A stretch of DNA of 64,000 bases from contig JAFCIZ010000005.1 of the NCBI GenBank assembly GCA_017871115.1, forward strand, positions 4,457,501-4,521,500, in the 5' to 3' direction. The notes beneath the pieces were generated by a model. The model did not search any database. It saw only the letters and a program-made list of their open reading frames with translations, and was not told the DNA's origin. The stretch comes from Cunninghamella blakesleeana. Lineage: Eukaryota > Mucoromycota > Mucoromycetes > Mucorales > Cunninghamellaceae. The translations under genes were made by a program, and so were the position numbers. Each line of letters opens with the position of its first letter. Within the stretch, counting starts at the first letter, position 1. Below, piece after piece: positions 21,863-34,606 of this stretch.

Positions 21863-24800
21863 TTATGCGGAATAAAACCTATATAAATAATAAAAAAAGT
21901 TAATATGTTGTAATAATAATAATACTCTATTTTTCCTCTTATTTCTCTTTTAAAAAAAATGCATAATATAAACTTACTTTTTATTAATCATATATATCAG
22001 TAAATTGACATTCACTTTGACCATGCCATCTAATAATGTCATAGATTGTATTCCTTCAAACTGAGTTTGCAGTAAATGTTCATATTGCACATCCATATAA
22101 ATAGCTGTTGCGCTCCAATTGGAATAATTTCCTTCAAAGTTAATGATCCCAGCTTCATCCATGGATAATGTAATAGTGATACGATCATAATATTTCTTTT
22201 CAACGCCTTCCAAATGAAGAATAATTCCACGATCATGTAACTGTTTTGCCGTATATTTAAAGGAGCCAAATGTAGGAACCATACCTTGTTTATGTAACGT
22301 ACGCATATGGAAATATTGACGTGAAAATGGCCATACAAATCGCTGTTTTTTACCTCGCTTTTTAGCCATAGTATCCATGGATAATTTTAAATAGTCTTCA
22401 TAATTCTGTCGTTGCTCAGATAAATAGGTCTTTTTGGTTTGTAAATGAGTTAAAGTTGTGCTAAGTTTACTGATTTCTCGTTGTCTACTTTGTCTTCTTG
22501 AATTTTTTCCAGTAATATCTTCAGCAATCATATTAAGAACGCCTTGGTAATTATTTTCACTTGTTATCTCTTCATAATATTTCCCTAAATGGGTCGTTAA
22601 TCTAAATGCAATAGTTTTAAGTTGAGAAAATGAAAGACTATACACACAAAAAAAAATTAAATATAAAAATTATTAAATTAGTTATATATTTCATCTATTT
22701 ATCTGAGTATATAAATCACTATATAACTTACTTGTTAATATCTAAAGGAGTATTTCCTAATTTAAGTATACGTCGTTTATTAGCAATGGATTCGTGGCGA
22801 TTTGAAGAAGAACCAGCATGTACTGAAAATTCATTTTTTTTAACTTCAGTCCACTGATTCTCATGTTCAGCAGTGACAGGTTGTTCGAAGATGTCACCAA
22901 GATGACGTCCAGATTGGATTTGAATAACATAAATAACTAGTCTTTTTGTATCAGTAATTAATTGTTGCAATTGTGTGTTTGGATCCTGAGGAATATCTTC
23001 ATACCGATTGCTTAATTGAAGACATCGTGTTGTTTTAGGAAGCTGAACACCTGGTTGGAAAGAAGAGGGTCCTAAATCTTGCATAATTTCAAACAATGGA
23101 CCTTTACCATTTGGTACTAAATCATCAATATGCTGTTCTAACATATAATGCAAATGACATAATTCATAAGGTGATATATATACATTGGGTTTAGTGATTC
23201 TTGTATGGTCATCCAATGCGTCTCTTTCAAAATGAACTTCGGGTTCTTCAACATCAGTTACTAAAAAAAAGTAAAAAATAAAAAATATATAAAAAACAAG
23301 CAAATATTTATTTAATTATTGAATTTGTTTATCATTACTTTTATATTATTTATTATACCTTTTAAAAACCATTGTTCAAATCGATAACCAGCATCAGCAA
23401 CATAATCATTCAAAGGAGCTAAAAATAAATCATTAGCATCAAATATTTTTCCACTTGAAATCTGTTGTAGCATTCTTGATATCTAATGAAAAAAATGAAA
23501 TATAAAATATAAAAATAGGATAAATAAAAATGATTATAAACATAAATGAAACATTATATACATTATAGTGTTCTTACTTCAGCCAAATTTTTACGTTGAT
23601 GAGAGTCAATGTTATGATCAATAACATCATACTGCTCAGGTGATCTATATAATAAAAAAAAATAAAAAAAAAATAAAAAATAGGCATCGCGTTAGTTACT
23701 ATTTTTGTTTTATTTATTTATTTACCAATTTAATTGTTCGTTTATATATTACACAATAGCAGGATTTAAATATCGATAGTAAATAAAATATGCCAATATT
23801 TTTATAATATTTCCAGAAGATTCACTGGGGAACTTTTGTTCAAGTACCAATCTAAGTTCGCGAGCAATCACACGAATACTATAAGGAAGTTCATCAAGCG
23901 TAGAAGTAATAGCTGTAACAAATTTTTCTGTGATTTCACGAAGGTTACGTAAATGAGATATGAATTTATTCTTCACTTCTTCATCAGCTAAAGCTTCCTG
24001 AGAATTGACTGAATGCTTACGGCGTGATGGAAGGCCTGTACGATCCTCCTCCTCATTGATCACTTTACGATAGATACCAACTGGGTCAGTTTCCAAATCC
24101 AAGAATTCGTTATTAATTACTTCATTGATTAAAGGAGTTAAAAGTGTCCTGAAAAATTCATATTCTTTTGCACCACTATGTATATATTAATAAAATAAAT
24201 ACTTAGATAAGATTGATATTCCCTTTTATATTTAGTTCTCATTACTATTATTATTATTATAGTTTTTACCGATTAGTTTGTACAGCTAACTTCATAAATG
24301 TATAATTTCCACACATAAATTCCTTTGGACTATTGACTAATTGAATTTCTTCATCAATACAAAACTATATTTAAGAAAAAAAAACCCAAATATAAAATAA
24401 AATATTATTAGGTTATGTAATGAGTCTATTATGTTATAAAATGTATCATAATTATTATTACCCGACATAAATTTAAAAGTAAATATTCTTCGCGGGTATT
24501 AGTTGCATAACCAAAGAGGGCTAAAATAGTAGACTCAATACGCTTATGACCATCACCATAACCACCAAAATCTTTTCCAGCAGTTAAGGAAACTAATTTA
24601 GCAAGATATTTAGGATTCGTTTGTAAAAGATAAACTAATTGTTGATAAAGTTCCAATGTATTGTGATTTTTTTGATTGATACTCTTAAGAGTAAAAGGGT
24701 CTATAGCAGTTGATGAAGAGGAAGAAGCTTCTGCTTCAGCTGTAGCAGCAAGTAAACTAAAACGGCGTTGTTGCTCTTTTTTGCGTAATGGACCAGTAAC

Positions 24801-27188
24801 TTTAAGCACTTCTTCAATTGTAATAGCATTACGGACTAACAATGCAATTTTTGTATCAATTGTATTTACGTGAGTATCTAATTGGTTATTTTCACGTATG
24901 GTTTGAATGACTTCTTGTCTGATAGATTCCAACTTAAACTCAGTATCGTAATCCAAATCACTATCGTCCAACAAATGTATAAAATTTTTCACAGTTCCAA
25001 CTGAAGGATTTTTTTGAGCAACTAAATTATAATAATAAATGGTATAAATCAAAAATTAAATTAATTAGAATATAAAATATCTGCATACAAATATATAAAG
25101 TAAGATAATAATATTATTAAAAGATATTAATATTAATTACCTAATTCTTGGTGTACATTATGGACGAGTTTGTTCATTGTAAAACCTTCTTTACGAACAT
25201 TACGATCAATAGAATCCACAAGTTTTTTTAATTTTCTTCTAGATATAAAACCTCGACTAGCTGCTTGCAGCTGTATAATTCAAAAGTAATGATAATAATA
25301 ATAATAGTAAATTAATATCACATGCATAAATCCTATTGATACCTGTATATATTTATAAACTTACTTTGATAACCCATTTTTCGTCGCAAGTAGTTAATGT
25401 TATACGCTTCTTTTCCAATTCACGACGAACTAAAGCACCACGTACACGAGCTTGGAGATGATTGACACTTGATTTCAAATAGGTTGATTGATGTATTTGT
25501 TGCATTTGATCGTATTTACGACGAGTAAGCCATTTTCGTACTACAGATTGGCACTTTACTAATTTTTTCACGTTCATTGGTTCTGCCCAATAAGCCTTTT
25601 CATCAACTATTAATTATTTCGAAATAAAAATAATTACAATAATATTAATATTTATACTAGTATTGGTTATAAATTATATGATTTTTTTTTTAAAATAATT
25701 TAAAAGGAGCTTACCTTCAGGTTGTTTTTCTTGTTGTTGACGAAATATAGGGGAAAAAAATTCAGTTGTTTCTTCTTCCGAATCACTATCTTCCCCTATT
25801 AACTCTGGAGAAGATACGAACATATCATCATTCATACCAAATGGGGTCATATCAATTGTTTGAAATTGAAAATCGGAATCCAGAGGAAAGTCCATTTCAT
25901 CTTCACCTAACTCTTTTCTTAAAGAAGATCCAATGGTAGTGAAGTTTGGCATGATAACGTTATAACCGTCGAGGATTTTTTGTGTAGCTTTTAATTCTTC
26001 ATCTATTTATAAGTAAAAAAAGAAAAAAGAAAAAGAAAGGAAAGAGAAAGAAATTTAATAGATCAGTTTACAATTTTCAGGCGTGTGGTATATAAAATTA
26101 AAAATAATAAAAATGAAATTCATTTTACTAGTAAATTGAAGTTCACCAAAGAGATTTTTAATATTAGGTGCCATATTTCTTCTTGCCAACAAATGACTAT
26201 ATTATTAATACAAAATAAGGCAATAAAATAAAAATATTAATAAATAAGTATTAACGAGTAGGTTCTTTATAAACATATATATAATACCTTAAGGCGTGAA
26301 TACAATATATAACTTTTGGAATATTTTTTTTGTCGTAGAGATCAGTTAATTCAAACCAGAATATTTGAGGCAGTCTTACAGCTTGCAGAGATTTAAAAAA
26401 ATAGTTGATATTTTCTGAAAGCAAGAATTTATGCTTAGTGTCCTGGATAAATAGAATAAAAATAATATGAAAGAAAGGATAAGAAAAAAAAAATTTTGAT
26501 CTCTATATGCAAGTTTTTTAAAATTTAAATTCCGCTTTTTTAATTACACTAATAATTCTCTGAACAATACCAGGAGCAAACCAATGTGCCAGTTTTGCCA
26601 AAACGATTCCATCTTTCATTGAATCCTCCAATTTTATAATTGGATCAATAGTTTCTTGTAAACAATTTTCTATCCATCTATATTTTAATTAAATAATGAT
26701 AAAAATATTATATTACTACACATTTCTTTTACTTGTTTTTTTGGTAAAATGTTAATAATAATCATTACTCTTTGGCTTCACCAATATGACAAAGATATTC
26801 ATATGCTTGTAAGGTACTTCTTTGTACATCTAATCGTCCACCAGATACATTTTGTAATCGAATACGACCTTTTAAATAAAAATTATATTATTGTTAATTT
26901 TATTAAAATTCTAGGTGATAAGTTACTTATATATTGTTATTTATTAGTTATTACCTTGTAAACCTAAAAAAAAAAAATATTTTAATAAATAAAATAAAAA
27001 TAAAAACCAAACATTAATATTAATGTATAAAAATACATTAAATATGTTTCTAATTAAAATGATCTAATGATTTTTATACCATGTACTGATTCTACTCCTT
27101 CGGTGATAGTGGGTATATGTAAATCAGATAAATCTTGCCGCCCGGTCATCACAGACAGTCTTTGTAATGGGGTAGACTGTTTCATCAT
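21863..27188 (-). CDS. IQG1: IQGAP family protein (Iqg1/Rng2): CH, IQ, RasGAP-related and C-terminal domains
   Basis: Cytokinesis and actin scaffold. Seventeen phase-checked exons, 27188-27080, 26963-26955, 26868-26769, 26677-26548, 26442-26288, 26196-26129, 26002-25715, 25606-25365, 25270-25141, 25021-24462, 24364-24270, 24175-23753, 23644-23578, 23482-23359, 23260-22732, 22637-21978 and 21878-21863, give 1234 residues. The CH domain (about 60-170) runs from AYEYLCHIGEAKEWIENCL to IYCIHALS. Then come MPNFTTIGSSLRKEL, three IQ motifs (about 300-385: CQSVVRKWLTRRK, LQARVRGALVRRE, LQAASRGFISRRK) and the GAP-related domain with YYRYLNPAIV (about 480-790). The RasGAP C-terminal domain ends INKKFYSA, like human IQGAP1's NKKFYGK. 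Exon 2 is 9 bases and the last exon has five codons. Confidence 0.96.
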
Positions 27189-27878
27189 TTTAATTATATT
27201 AAATTAAACTGATATAAAAAAAATAAAGAAAAAGAAAAGAAGAAAATTGAAATTAAAATATACTTTATATATATATATATATATGAAGTAAAATATTTCC
27301 TAATTAGGAATACCAGTAAACATCGGTCGCGAAAACATAACCTTTTTTGTTTTTGCTTATGCATATACATTTTACCATAACGATTATATATTTTTTTTTA
27401 AAAAAATTTAGATTGCTGCGAAAATTTTCAAGACTACTTTTAGTGTGTACAAATACATCTTTATTTAATCTTGTTTTCTTATGTGCGTGTATATACATAA
27501 AAAATCTGTATACAATAACGAAGCCAGGTAGTTATGAAGAGTAAGAAAAGGAAAAAAAGATATCATGAATTATTATAATATGGATGGTTTGGTTAAGTAA
27601 TATTAATAATATAGCAACCAATAAACAAGAAACTCTAATGGAATTGTTAAGAAATAATACAGTTGATATAAAGTTTATTAATAAGAAAGCCAAAATTATT
27701 CAAACTCAACATTTTTTTAAAAGTTAGTGAAGTTTTTTTTGACTCACACTTTCTTTTACTTTTTTTTAATTTTAAAAAAAGTAAAATATTTACCCTGTAT
27801 TTACTTCGCCATTATTGTAAACCTTTGTGGCATTCTTGTTCACATTTAAATAAACCATTATTAGTTAGACGTTTTATC
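27189..27878. promoter_or_regulatory. Divergent intergenic region IQGAP / class IV aminotransferase
   Basis: 690 bases. (TA)n at 27268-27283, scattered A/T runs, and an opposed T/A stretch near 27390-27407. No credible gene; the two overlapping opposite-strand frames at 27304-27544 are low complexity. Confidence 0.4.
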
Positions 27879-29396
27879 ATGACATCAAGCAGTAAGTGTT
27901 TATTTTTTATTTTTTTTATTATCTTAATTGTTTATCGTCAGTTATTTATTTAAACTAATATAAAAGACTAAGTACTTATTTATATTTGCCTGTTTATCTT
28001 TTGTTTTACTTTTTTAAACCTGTTTGCATAGTATATTAACTATTTAAATATTATAATTATTTTTATTATTATTAATTTATAATAGTCATTATTGAGCAAA
28101 CGAATCCGGTCGCACCAAGTAGCTCAGCAATATATAAACTTAATAAGGGAAATGTTTCTTTCACTGACTTTATTCTCTCCTATCCACGAGGTAAGCTTCA
28201 TATTTATTGTATATATACGTGTAATACAATTAAATAATAATAATAATAATAATAGCAATCAGTATTAACATAGAGTGATTTTGTTCTAGGTGCTTATACT
28301 GGTATGCGAACGGTTGGAAAAGGGTCTATTATCGAGTTAAACTCACATATAAAGAGGATAACAACATCTTTGTCATTGATGAAGTTTACTCAAAATGAAA
28401 ATGAAAATGAATTAGATAATGTCACACAGCAATTACAATCCTTTCGAGACGTTGATTTATTTGAAGAAAAGTTAGTACCAATGATTAGACAAGGGCTTGA
28501 ATCCTTTTATGAGTATGATCCAACTGTAGAAGAAACAAAAGTAGCTATTATGGTAACTTATTCTTTTGATGTAAGTTGTATATATTTGTGTGTGTGTGTG
28601 CTTGTAAAATATTAAAATAATAAAATAAATATGAGACGATTATTAAATTATTATTACTATTATATGTATAGTTACAACAACCATGTTTTGCTGTACATTT
28701 TAGCGAATTACAACAGATAAAAGAAAAAAGAGTCAAGGTTGAAACAGTTATTAGAATGCGTACTATGCCAGCAGTCAAAGATTCACAATGGGTTAGGAAA
28801 AGAGCTGATTTGGAAAAGAACAAAGATAAAGATACAAACGAAGTTATTTTGTTGGATGAACATGGAAATATTTATGAAGGCATGGCATCTAATTTTTTTG
28901 CAGTACGCCAGCGCAGTGAAGAAGAGTTAAAAAAATTCAATGATCCTCATCGGTCAAAGTATGTTGTTGTATGTGCTTCTTTGGAACATATATTATTAGG
29001 AACGGCAATGAAAATTGTCATGGCCATATGTGAACGAGAAAAAATCGATATCGAATGGGTCTTTCCCAATATACAAGATGCTAGATCAAATAAATGGGAA
29101 GGTTGTTTTTTAACAAGTGTATCAAGATTATTAATACCTATTGGATCTATACATACCAACGATGGCAGGTAATACAGAAATAGTAAATAAAAAAAGATAA
29201 ATAAAGAGTCAGGGAATGGATCGGGTGATACACAAAATATAAATATAAATAAATAGATCATTTACTCATTTTACTTCTTTTATTGTTTGCTGACTGTTTT
29301 AGTTTACCTATTGAGTTTCCACCCTCTGATTTTATTCAACAGCTTCAAGAAAAAGTTTATAATGAAATAACAAATAGAGCATATAAAATTTTATAA
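27879..29396 (+). CDS. Class IV PLP-dependent aminotransferase-like protein
   Basis: Exons 27879-27891, 28086-28190, 28290-28570, 28672-29168 and 29303-29396 give 329 residues. Fold type IV (branched-chain/D-amino acid aminotransferase and aminodeoxychorismate lyase superfamily). Marks: YPRGAYTGMRTVGKGSIIELNSHIKRI near residue 38-65; a likely PLP lysine in PAVKDSQWVRKRADLEK; the EGMASNFFAV motif (E-G-x-x-S-N-F) that contacts the cofactor; and LTSVSRLLIPI. This resembles the plant/fungal uncharacterised branch with a KxSxWVRxRxxLE motif more than BCAT or ADC lyase, so the substrate is unknown. The stop lies two bases from the DUF1769 gene's stop on the other strand. Confidence 0.85.
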
Positions 29397-29398
29397 AT

Positions 29399-30354
29399 TT
29401 ATTTAACTAGATCAAATTCAATAATAAAATACACAACAGAATTATCTCTTTTTTTACAAACATATCTTAACGGCTAAAAGAAAATAAAGAAATAAAAAAA
29501 AATAGGAAAAAAGGATAAGTAAAAAAAAATAAATAAAATTCAACAATGGAAATTTAATATGGGTTACCTGATCATTATAATATTTTACAGCATCGATTGT
29601 AAATCCAGGGATATGAATAGTTCCATTCTAAAAAAAAGAATCAAATTGAAACAACGATGAAAATGATTCATAGATAAAATATAGAATAAAATAAAATACG
29701 TCATATATATGTATGATTATTATTATTTATTTTTACCAGCATATCCATGAAACCATTACAAAAATCACCAATCCATAGCATATTTGAACTTATTTTAGAG
29801 TGTTGTCTTTGAACTATATTATTAAAAAATGTTTGCCTTTCTTTGGAAGACATGGATTGATTAGCGACGGTTTTACAATTTTCTTCAACAGGTTTATTAC
29901 ACGAAGCTTTATTACAAAAAGATATATTAGAATCGTTGTTGTCAGGAATGTTTACGATTTGTAAATTATTTAGAGTGGTTATAAGAGGGCTAAATGCATA
30001 AGGTCGATCTTCATATAAATGTAATTCAAGACCAGGATCTACATACTGTGCAAATTTTGTAGCTACACTGAAGCCAAAAGGTAAAGACAAGCTTTTTTCA
30101 AATTCGTTACCAAAAATGATATCGTCGGCTGTTGTATTCTCATTGTCTGAGTCACACAAAAAAAATCCATGAAGGTGAATACAAAAGGTGTTGCCAGTTA
30201 TATTGAAATAATTTTCATTGTTTGTTAATCCTTTGATTCTTAAATCAATTGTTCCTTTAAAATGGTTCGTATTTAAATACGTTGGTTGTTCGTTAGGATC
30301 AATAGGCTTTAATGTTTGGTCAGATTCTCCTATGCGAATTTTTAATTGGAGCAT
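29399..30354 (-). CDS. DUF1769 (Duc1-like) family protein
   Basis: Exons 30354-29737, 29627-29568 and 29473-29399, all phase 0, 250 residues. The DUF1769 core is present: a beta-rich start MLQLKIRIGES, TFCIHLHGFFL, DDIIFGNEFEKSLSLPFGFSVATKF, VDPGLELHLYEDRPYAFSPL, then WIGDFCNGFMDML, IPGFTIDAVKYYNDQPLRYVCKKRD and VVYFIIEFDLV. Fission yeast Duc1 is a PI(4,5)P2-linked protein at the cell cortex and ER-plasma membrane contacts; whether this one acts the same way is inference. No membrane segment. The lengthened segment at residues 150-185 is Asn/Cys/Lys-rich with no homology I can name. Divergent from the CSC1-like gene, convergent with the aminotransferase. Confidence 0.88.
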
Positions 30355-30638
30355 GATTTTTTTCTTATTAAAAAAAAAGTAGAATAAAAAGAGATGAAAA
30401 TGAATTTTTTGTGCTCCCATTTTTTTTTAATTATTATACGTTTAAATTCAAACTCCGTGTTAACTTTATATCTATTTTTTTTAAAAAAAATAAATTTATT
30501 TCTTTCTTTCTTTTCTACTCTTTTTTATTTTAGTTTATTACATTATTATTATACCATTATAGTTATACAATCGACAAATTTATTCAGCATATTGTCCACT
30601 TAATAAATCATACAGAAATTAAAAAATAAAAATAAAAA

Positions 30639-33600
30639 ATGGGTGGGGTTTATTTCACCTTCCAGGAACAAAAAGCTCATGAAGCAAATCTTGATCTTAA
30701 AGCAATGGGAATACAAATAGGAATCAACCTTGGGATATCCATCTTAGTAGTTACTGGATTTTGTATATTAAGGCCAAAACATAATTTAGTCTATGCTCCA
30801 AAATATAAATATTTATCTGAAAAGTAAGTAAAAATTACAAAAAGTAGCAATTAATTTTAATAATAATAAAAAAATAATAATAAATAAGAATTATCTAAAT
30901 AAAGCAACAGAAATTAAAAAAAAAAAAGGGAATCTATTTTTAATAATCCTCTTGACACCTTTTTAGTAAAAAACCTCCAAAGATTGGTAATGAATATTTT
31001 GGTTGGGTGAAAGTTTTATTTAGAGCTAAGGATGATTTTTTATTAGAAAGACTTGGTTATGATGCTATTTTATTTTTAAAATTTTTACGTCTATTAAGAA
31101 GAATCTTATTGATCATGTCTATTATTGGCGTTTTTGCTCTTATTCCAATGAATATAGTTGCCACTCGCAATACTGGGTAAAAAAAATTGATTGACGGAGC
31201 TTTAAAAATGTACTTTAAAAATTTCTACCTTTCATATCATTCTCATTATTTTTTATTTTTTATTTTTTATTTTTTTAAAAAATATAGCCAATATGAAGTT
31301 GGTATCGATGTTCTTACAATATCTGGGATTAACTATTTGAATGGGAAACTTAGTGAAACATCTGATTTACGTTGGTATTGGTCACCTTTTACAGCTACTT
31401 GGCTTTTTACTTTAATAATCATGTACTTTATACATTCATTTTCAAATGAATATATTAAATTAAGGCAGCGTTATTTTCGTGAAGAAGGTAATGAAGCGGC
31501 AAAAACTGTTTTATTAAGTAATCTCCCACATGATATAAGATCTGATGAAAAACTAAAAGCTTGGGTTGAATCACTTGGTATTATTAAACATAAAATTACT
31601 GATTCTTTAATTGGCGTTGCTAATACAAAACTCACTTCATTATATGAAGAGCATGAACTGGCTGTTGAACACTTGGAAATAGCTTTGGCTTCTTATCTTA
31701 ATGGTAAATAATAAATTTATACATAAATACATACATATATTTATTTAAAATAAGTTTATTAACCATATTCTCTTTGATCTTTAGACGGTAAAAAGATCGC
31801 TAAAAACCGACCTACAATGCGCGTTGGTGGATTTTTAGGAATTGGTGGGAAAAAAGTGGATGTGATTGAATATTATACAAAATTGGTAAGTGATTTGGAT
31901 GCCAAAATTAAAGAGCTCCGTCATTCAACAAAGAAAGCTGGTAATTATGGATGGATCTCATTTCAACAAATAGAACATGCACAAGAAGCTGAAACTATCA
32001 TCAACAAATACGTTCGTATCAATGGTAAAAAAAATGAACCTCACCTTAATGTAGACGCAAGACCTTCACCTCTTTCTCGTGATTTAATATGGGCCAATCT
32101 CTCTTTAGATAAAACAAAGAGACAAGTCAAAAGATGGTCTGGTCGTTTGATTTATTGGGTATTTACTTTTTTATGGATGATTCCTATTGGTGCTTTTGCA
32201 GCAACTTCAAATTTAATCAATTTATTGCACTTTATTCCTAATTCTGATGTCTTCATCGAAGATCATGCTGTGTTGATGGGTTTGATTGAATCTTATTTTA
32301 CACCTATCATTATGTCGCTATTCTTTCTTCTTTTGCCCGCCTTCTTTCGTTTCATTTGTCAACAACAAGCATATCGTACACATACAACTTTGGACAGAAA
32401 AGTCTTTCTCAAATTATACGTTTTCTTTATCATTAACAACTTTTTAGTATTTACACTTGTCAATATTTTTATTGGTATTTTTGGTCAAATTCATGCTATC
32501 GTCACATCCGGTACGCTTACAGATGAAAATGTGGGAAGTTATGTTGTACAGTTAGCTAAAAATATATCAGATGTATCTACTTTTTGGGTCAATTATGTAT
32601 GTATGAAAGGACTTGGTCTAACTATGGAGTTATGTCAAGTATTACCGCTTATGATATTAACTATTCGTAAATGGATTTCTAGACCTTCACCTCGTCAATT
32701 ACGTGAATATGCTCGTCCTCCTCCTTTTGATTATCCTCAAGGCTATAGTTTATTAGTTTTCTTTTTTACCATTGCTCTATTATATTCCGCTATGGCACCT
32801 TTGGTTCTTCCATTTGCTTTAATGTACTTTAGTATTGCTTCTCTAGTTTATAAATACATGCTTATGTACATTTTTGTGACAAAATTAGAAACTGGTGGGA
32901 AAATGTGGCCTGTTCTTTTCCAAACAATTAATATTGGCTTAATTCTCTTTCAAGTGATCATGATTATTATCCTTAATTTGAAAAGTGGTTATATTCAATC
33001 TTATTGTTTGATTCCATTGCCTTTTATTACTTTGGCCTTCCAATGGTTCTACTCTCGCCGCCTTTCGGATACTCATTGTTATAATGTTCAAGTCAATATC
33101 AACTGGATGGAACATCAGCCTACAAAACCAACATCTACGGCAAAACAATCGGATAAAAAACAGAATAAAATACATACTCTGAAAAATCAATTCCGTGATC
33201 CAGCAATTTATCATAAACTATCAAATCCAATTGTACATGATGACGTAAAACATCTTTTACCTACAGTCTATAAAAACGTTACTCATCCTAAGGAAGCGTT
33301 TGAAATGTTAAATGTTCATAAATCACCATTAACTAATAAAAAGAATACTACCATCACCGCCACAAATGAAAACTATATGGATCGCAGAAATAGCAGTATG
33401 ATCAAAATGGATTTAGATGAAGGTTTAGCTATTAAATTCTCGACCATGACAGAAAATGATGCTATCGAAACAGCAATGGAAGACTATATTTATGAAAATG
33501 AGGAAGAAGAAGAACTAAGTGATGATACTACTTCTGCTTATTCAAATAATAATAATAGTAATGTTCAACAACAACAGTATCGAGAACAATTACATTTAAT

Positions 33601-34606
33601 ACCTTCAATGCAACTACAAAATATCACTGATTTCAATCGTTCGGATGATGAATTTGATGAAAAGCGTGGTTTATTACAAGATCATGGGGAATGGCAACAA
33701 CAACAACATCAACAACAACAAGATCATACTTCTTTATATTCATCGACTAGTTATCCCTTTTCATCCACGAATGAAAAGGTTGACTATATTACCGATCAAG
33801 AAGTATTCGATTGGAAATTACAAAGAAAAGGCGTAACTTCAGAGTTTGTAGAAATTTATGAAACATTACCTGCTCAATCTACTACTGATTTATCTTATTT
33901 GACTTTACAACAAGAATTGGAAAAACAAAAAAGGAAAGATGATTATATGAAAAAAAGAAAGTCAGCACCTTATATCCAAATTAATAACGATAATAAAAAT
34001 AATAAAAAGGAAGATACCACTCATTCAACATTACCAGAATCATTACCATTACATCGATCTCAATCTATGATTTACGTGAAAAAGAAAAAAAATAAAGAGG
34101 AAGGAGCAATCAATAGAAATGAAGAAGAGGATGATGCTGACGCCAATGCTGATGAAAAACAACGACGACGTTTATCACAACCATTCTTTGTTCAATATGG
34201 ACAACAACTTCAGGCTGCCCCATCAGAACTCATATTAGAAAATAAAGATAATCAAGATAATAGGGATGGTAATCGTCATACAATTTTAAGGCGGCAATCT
34301 ATCCATATAACTGACCATGTTGAACTTGAACACCAAAGAAGAGGATCATGGATTCATCAATTTGATCAATGGTGGCCACATCGTTATGATCAGCATCAAC
34401 ATCAACAACATCAACGTCTTGGTCGCTCTCATACAATTATGGCTGGTCCAACACAACAATTCAATAATAATACTAGTAATAGAGGGTTGAGAAGAGCACA
34501 TACATTACATGATAATAATAATAGTAATAGTAGTGATAATAATCAACAAAATAATAATCAGATTTTTAGAATTACATATTATGATGATTTATTAGATAGT
34601 CAATAA
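30639..34606 (+). CDS. CSC1/OSCA/TMEM63-family (DUF221) membrane channel
   Basis: Hyperosmolality- or mechanically-gated calcium-permeable channel family. Exons 30639-30823, 30967-31176, 31288-31703 and 31785-34606; 1210 residues. First membrane helix about residues 24-44 (IQIGINLGISILVVTGFCIL), LLIMSIIGVFALIPMNIVA, then WLFTLIIMYFIH. The cytosolic RRM-like segment has TVLLSNLPHDIRSDEKL and YGWISFQQIEHAQ. The pore-domain helices follow, with NLLHFIPN, SYFTPIIMSLFFLLLPAFFRF, PPPFDYPQGYSLLVFFFTIALLYSAMAPLVLPFALMYF and WFYSRRLSDTHCY, all typical of the fungal family. The last 500 residues are cytosolic and low complexity (Gln, Asn, Glu), unusually long. A phosphate-metabolism/Rsn1 domain name is sometimes used for this family. 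Confidence 0.94.
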
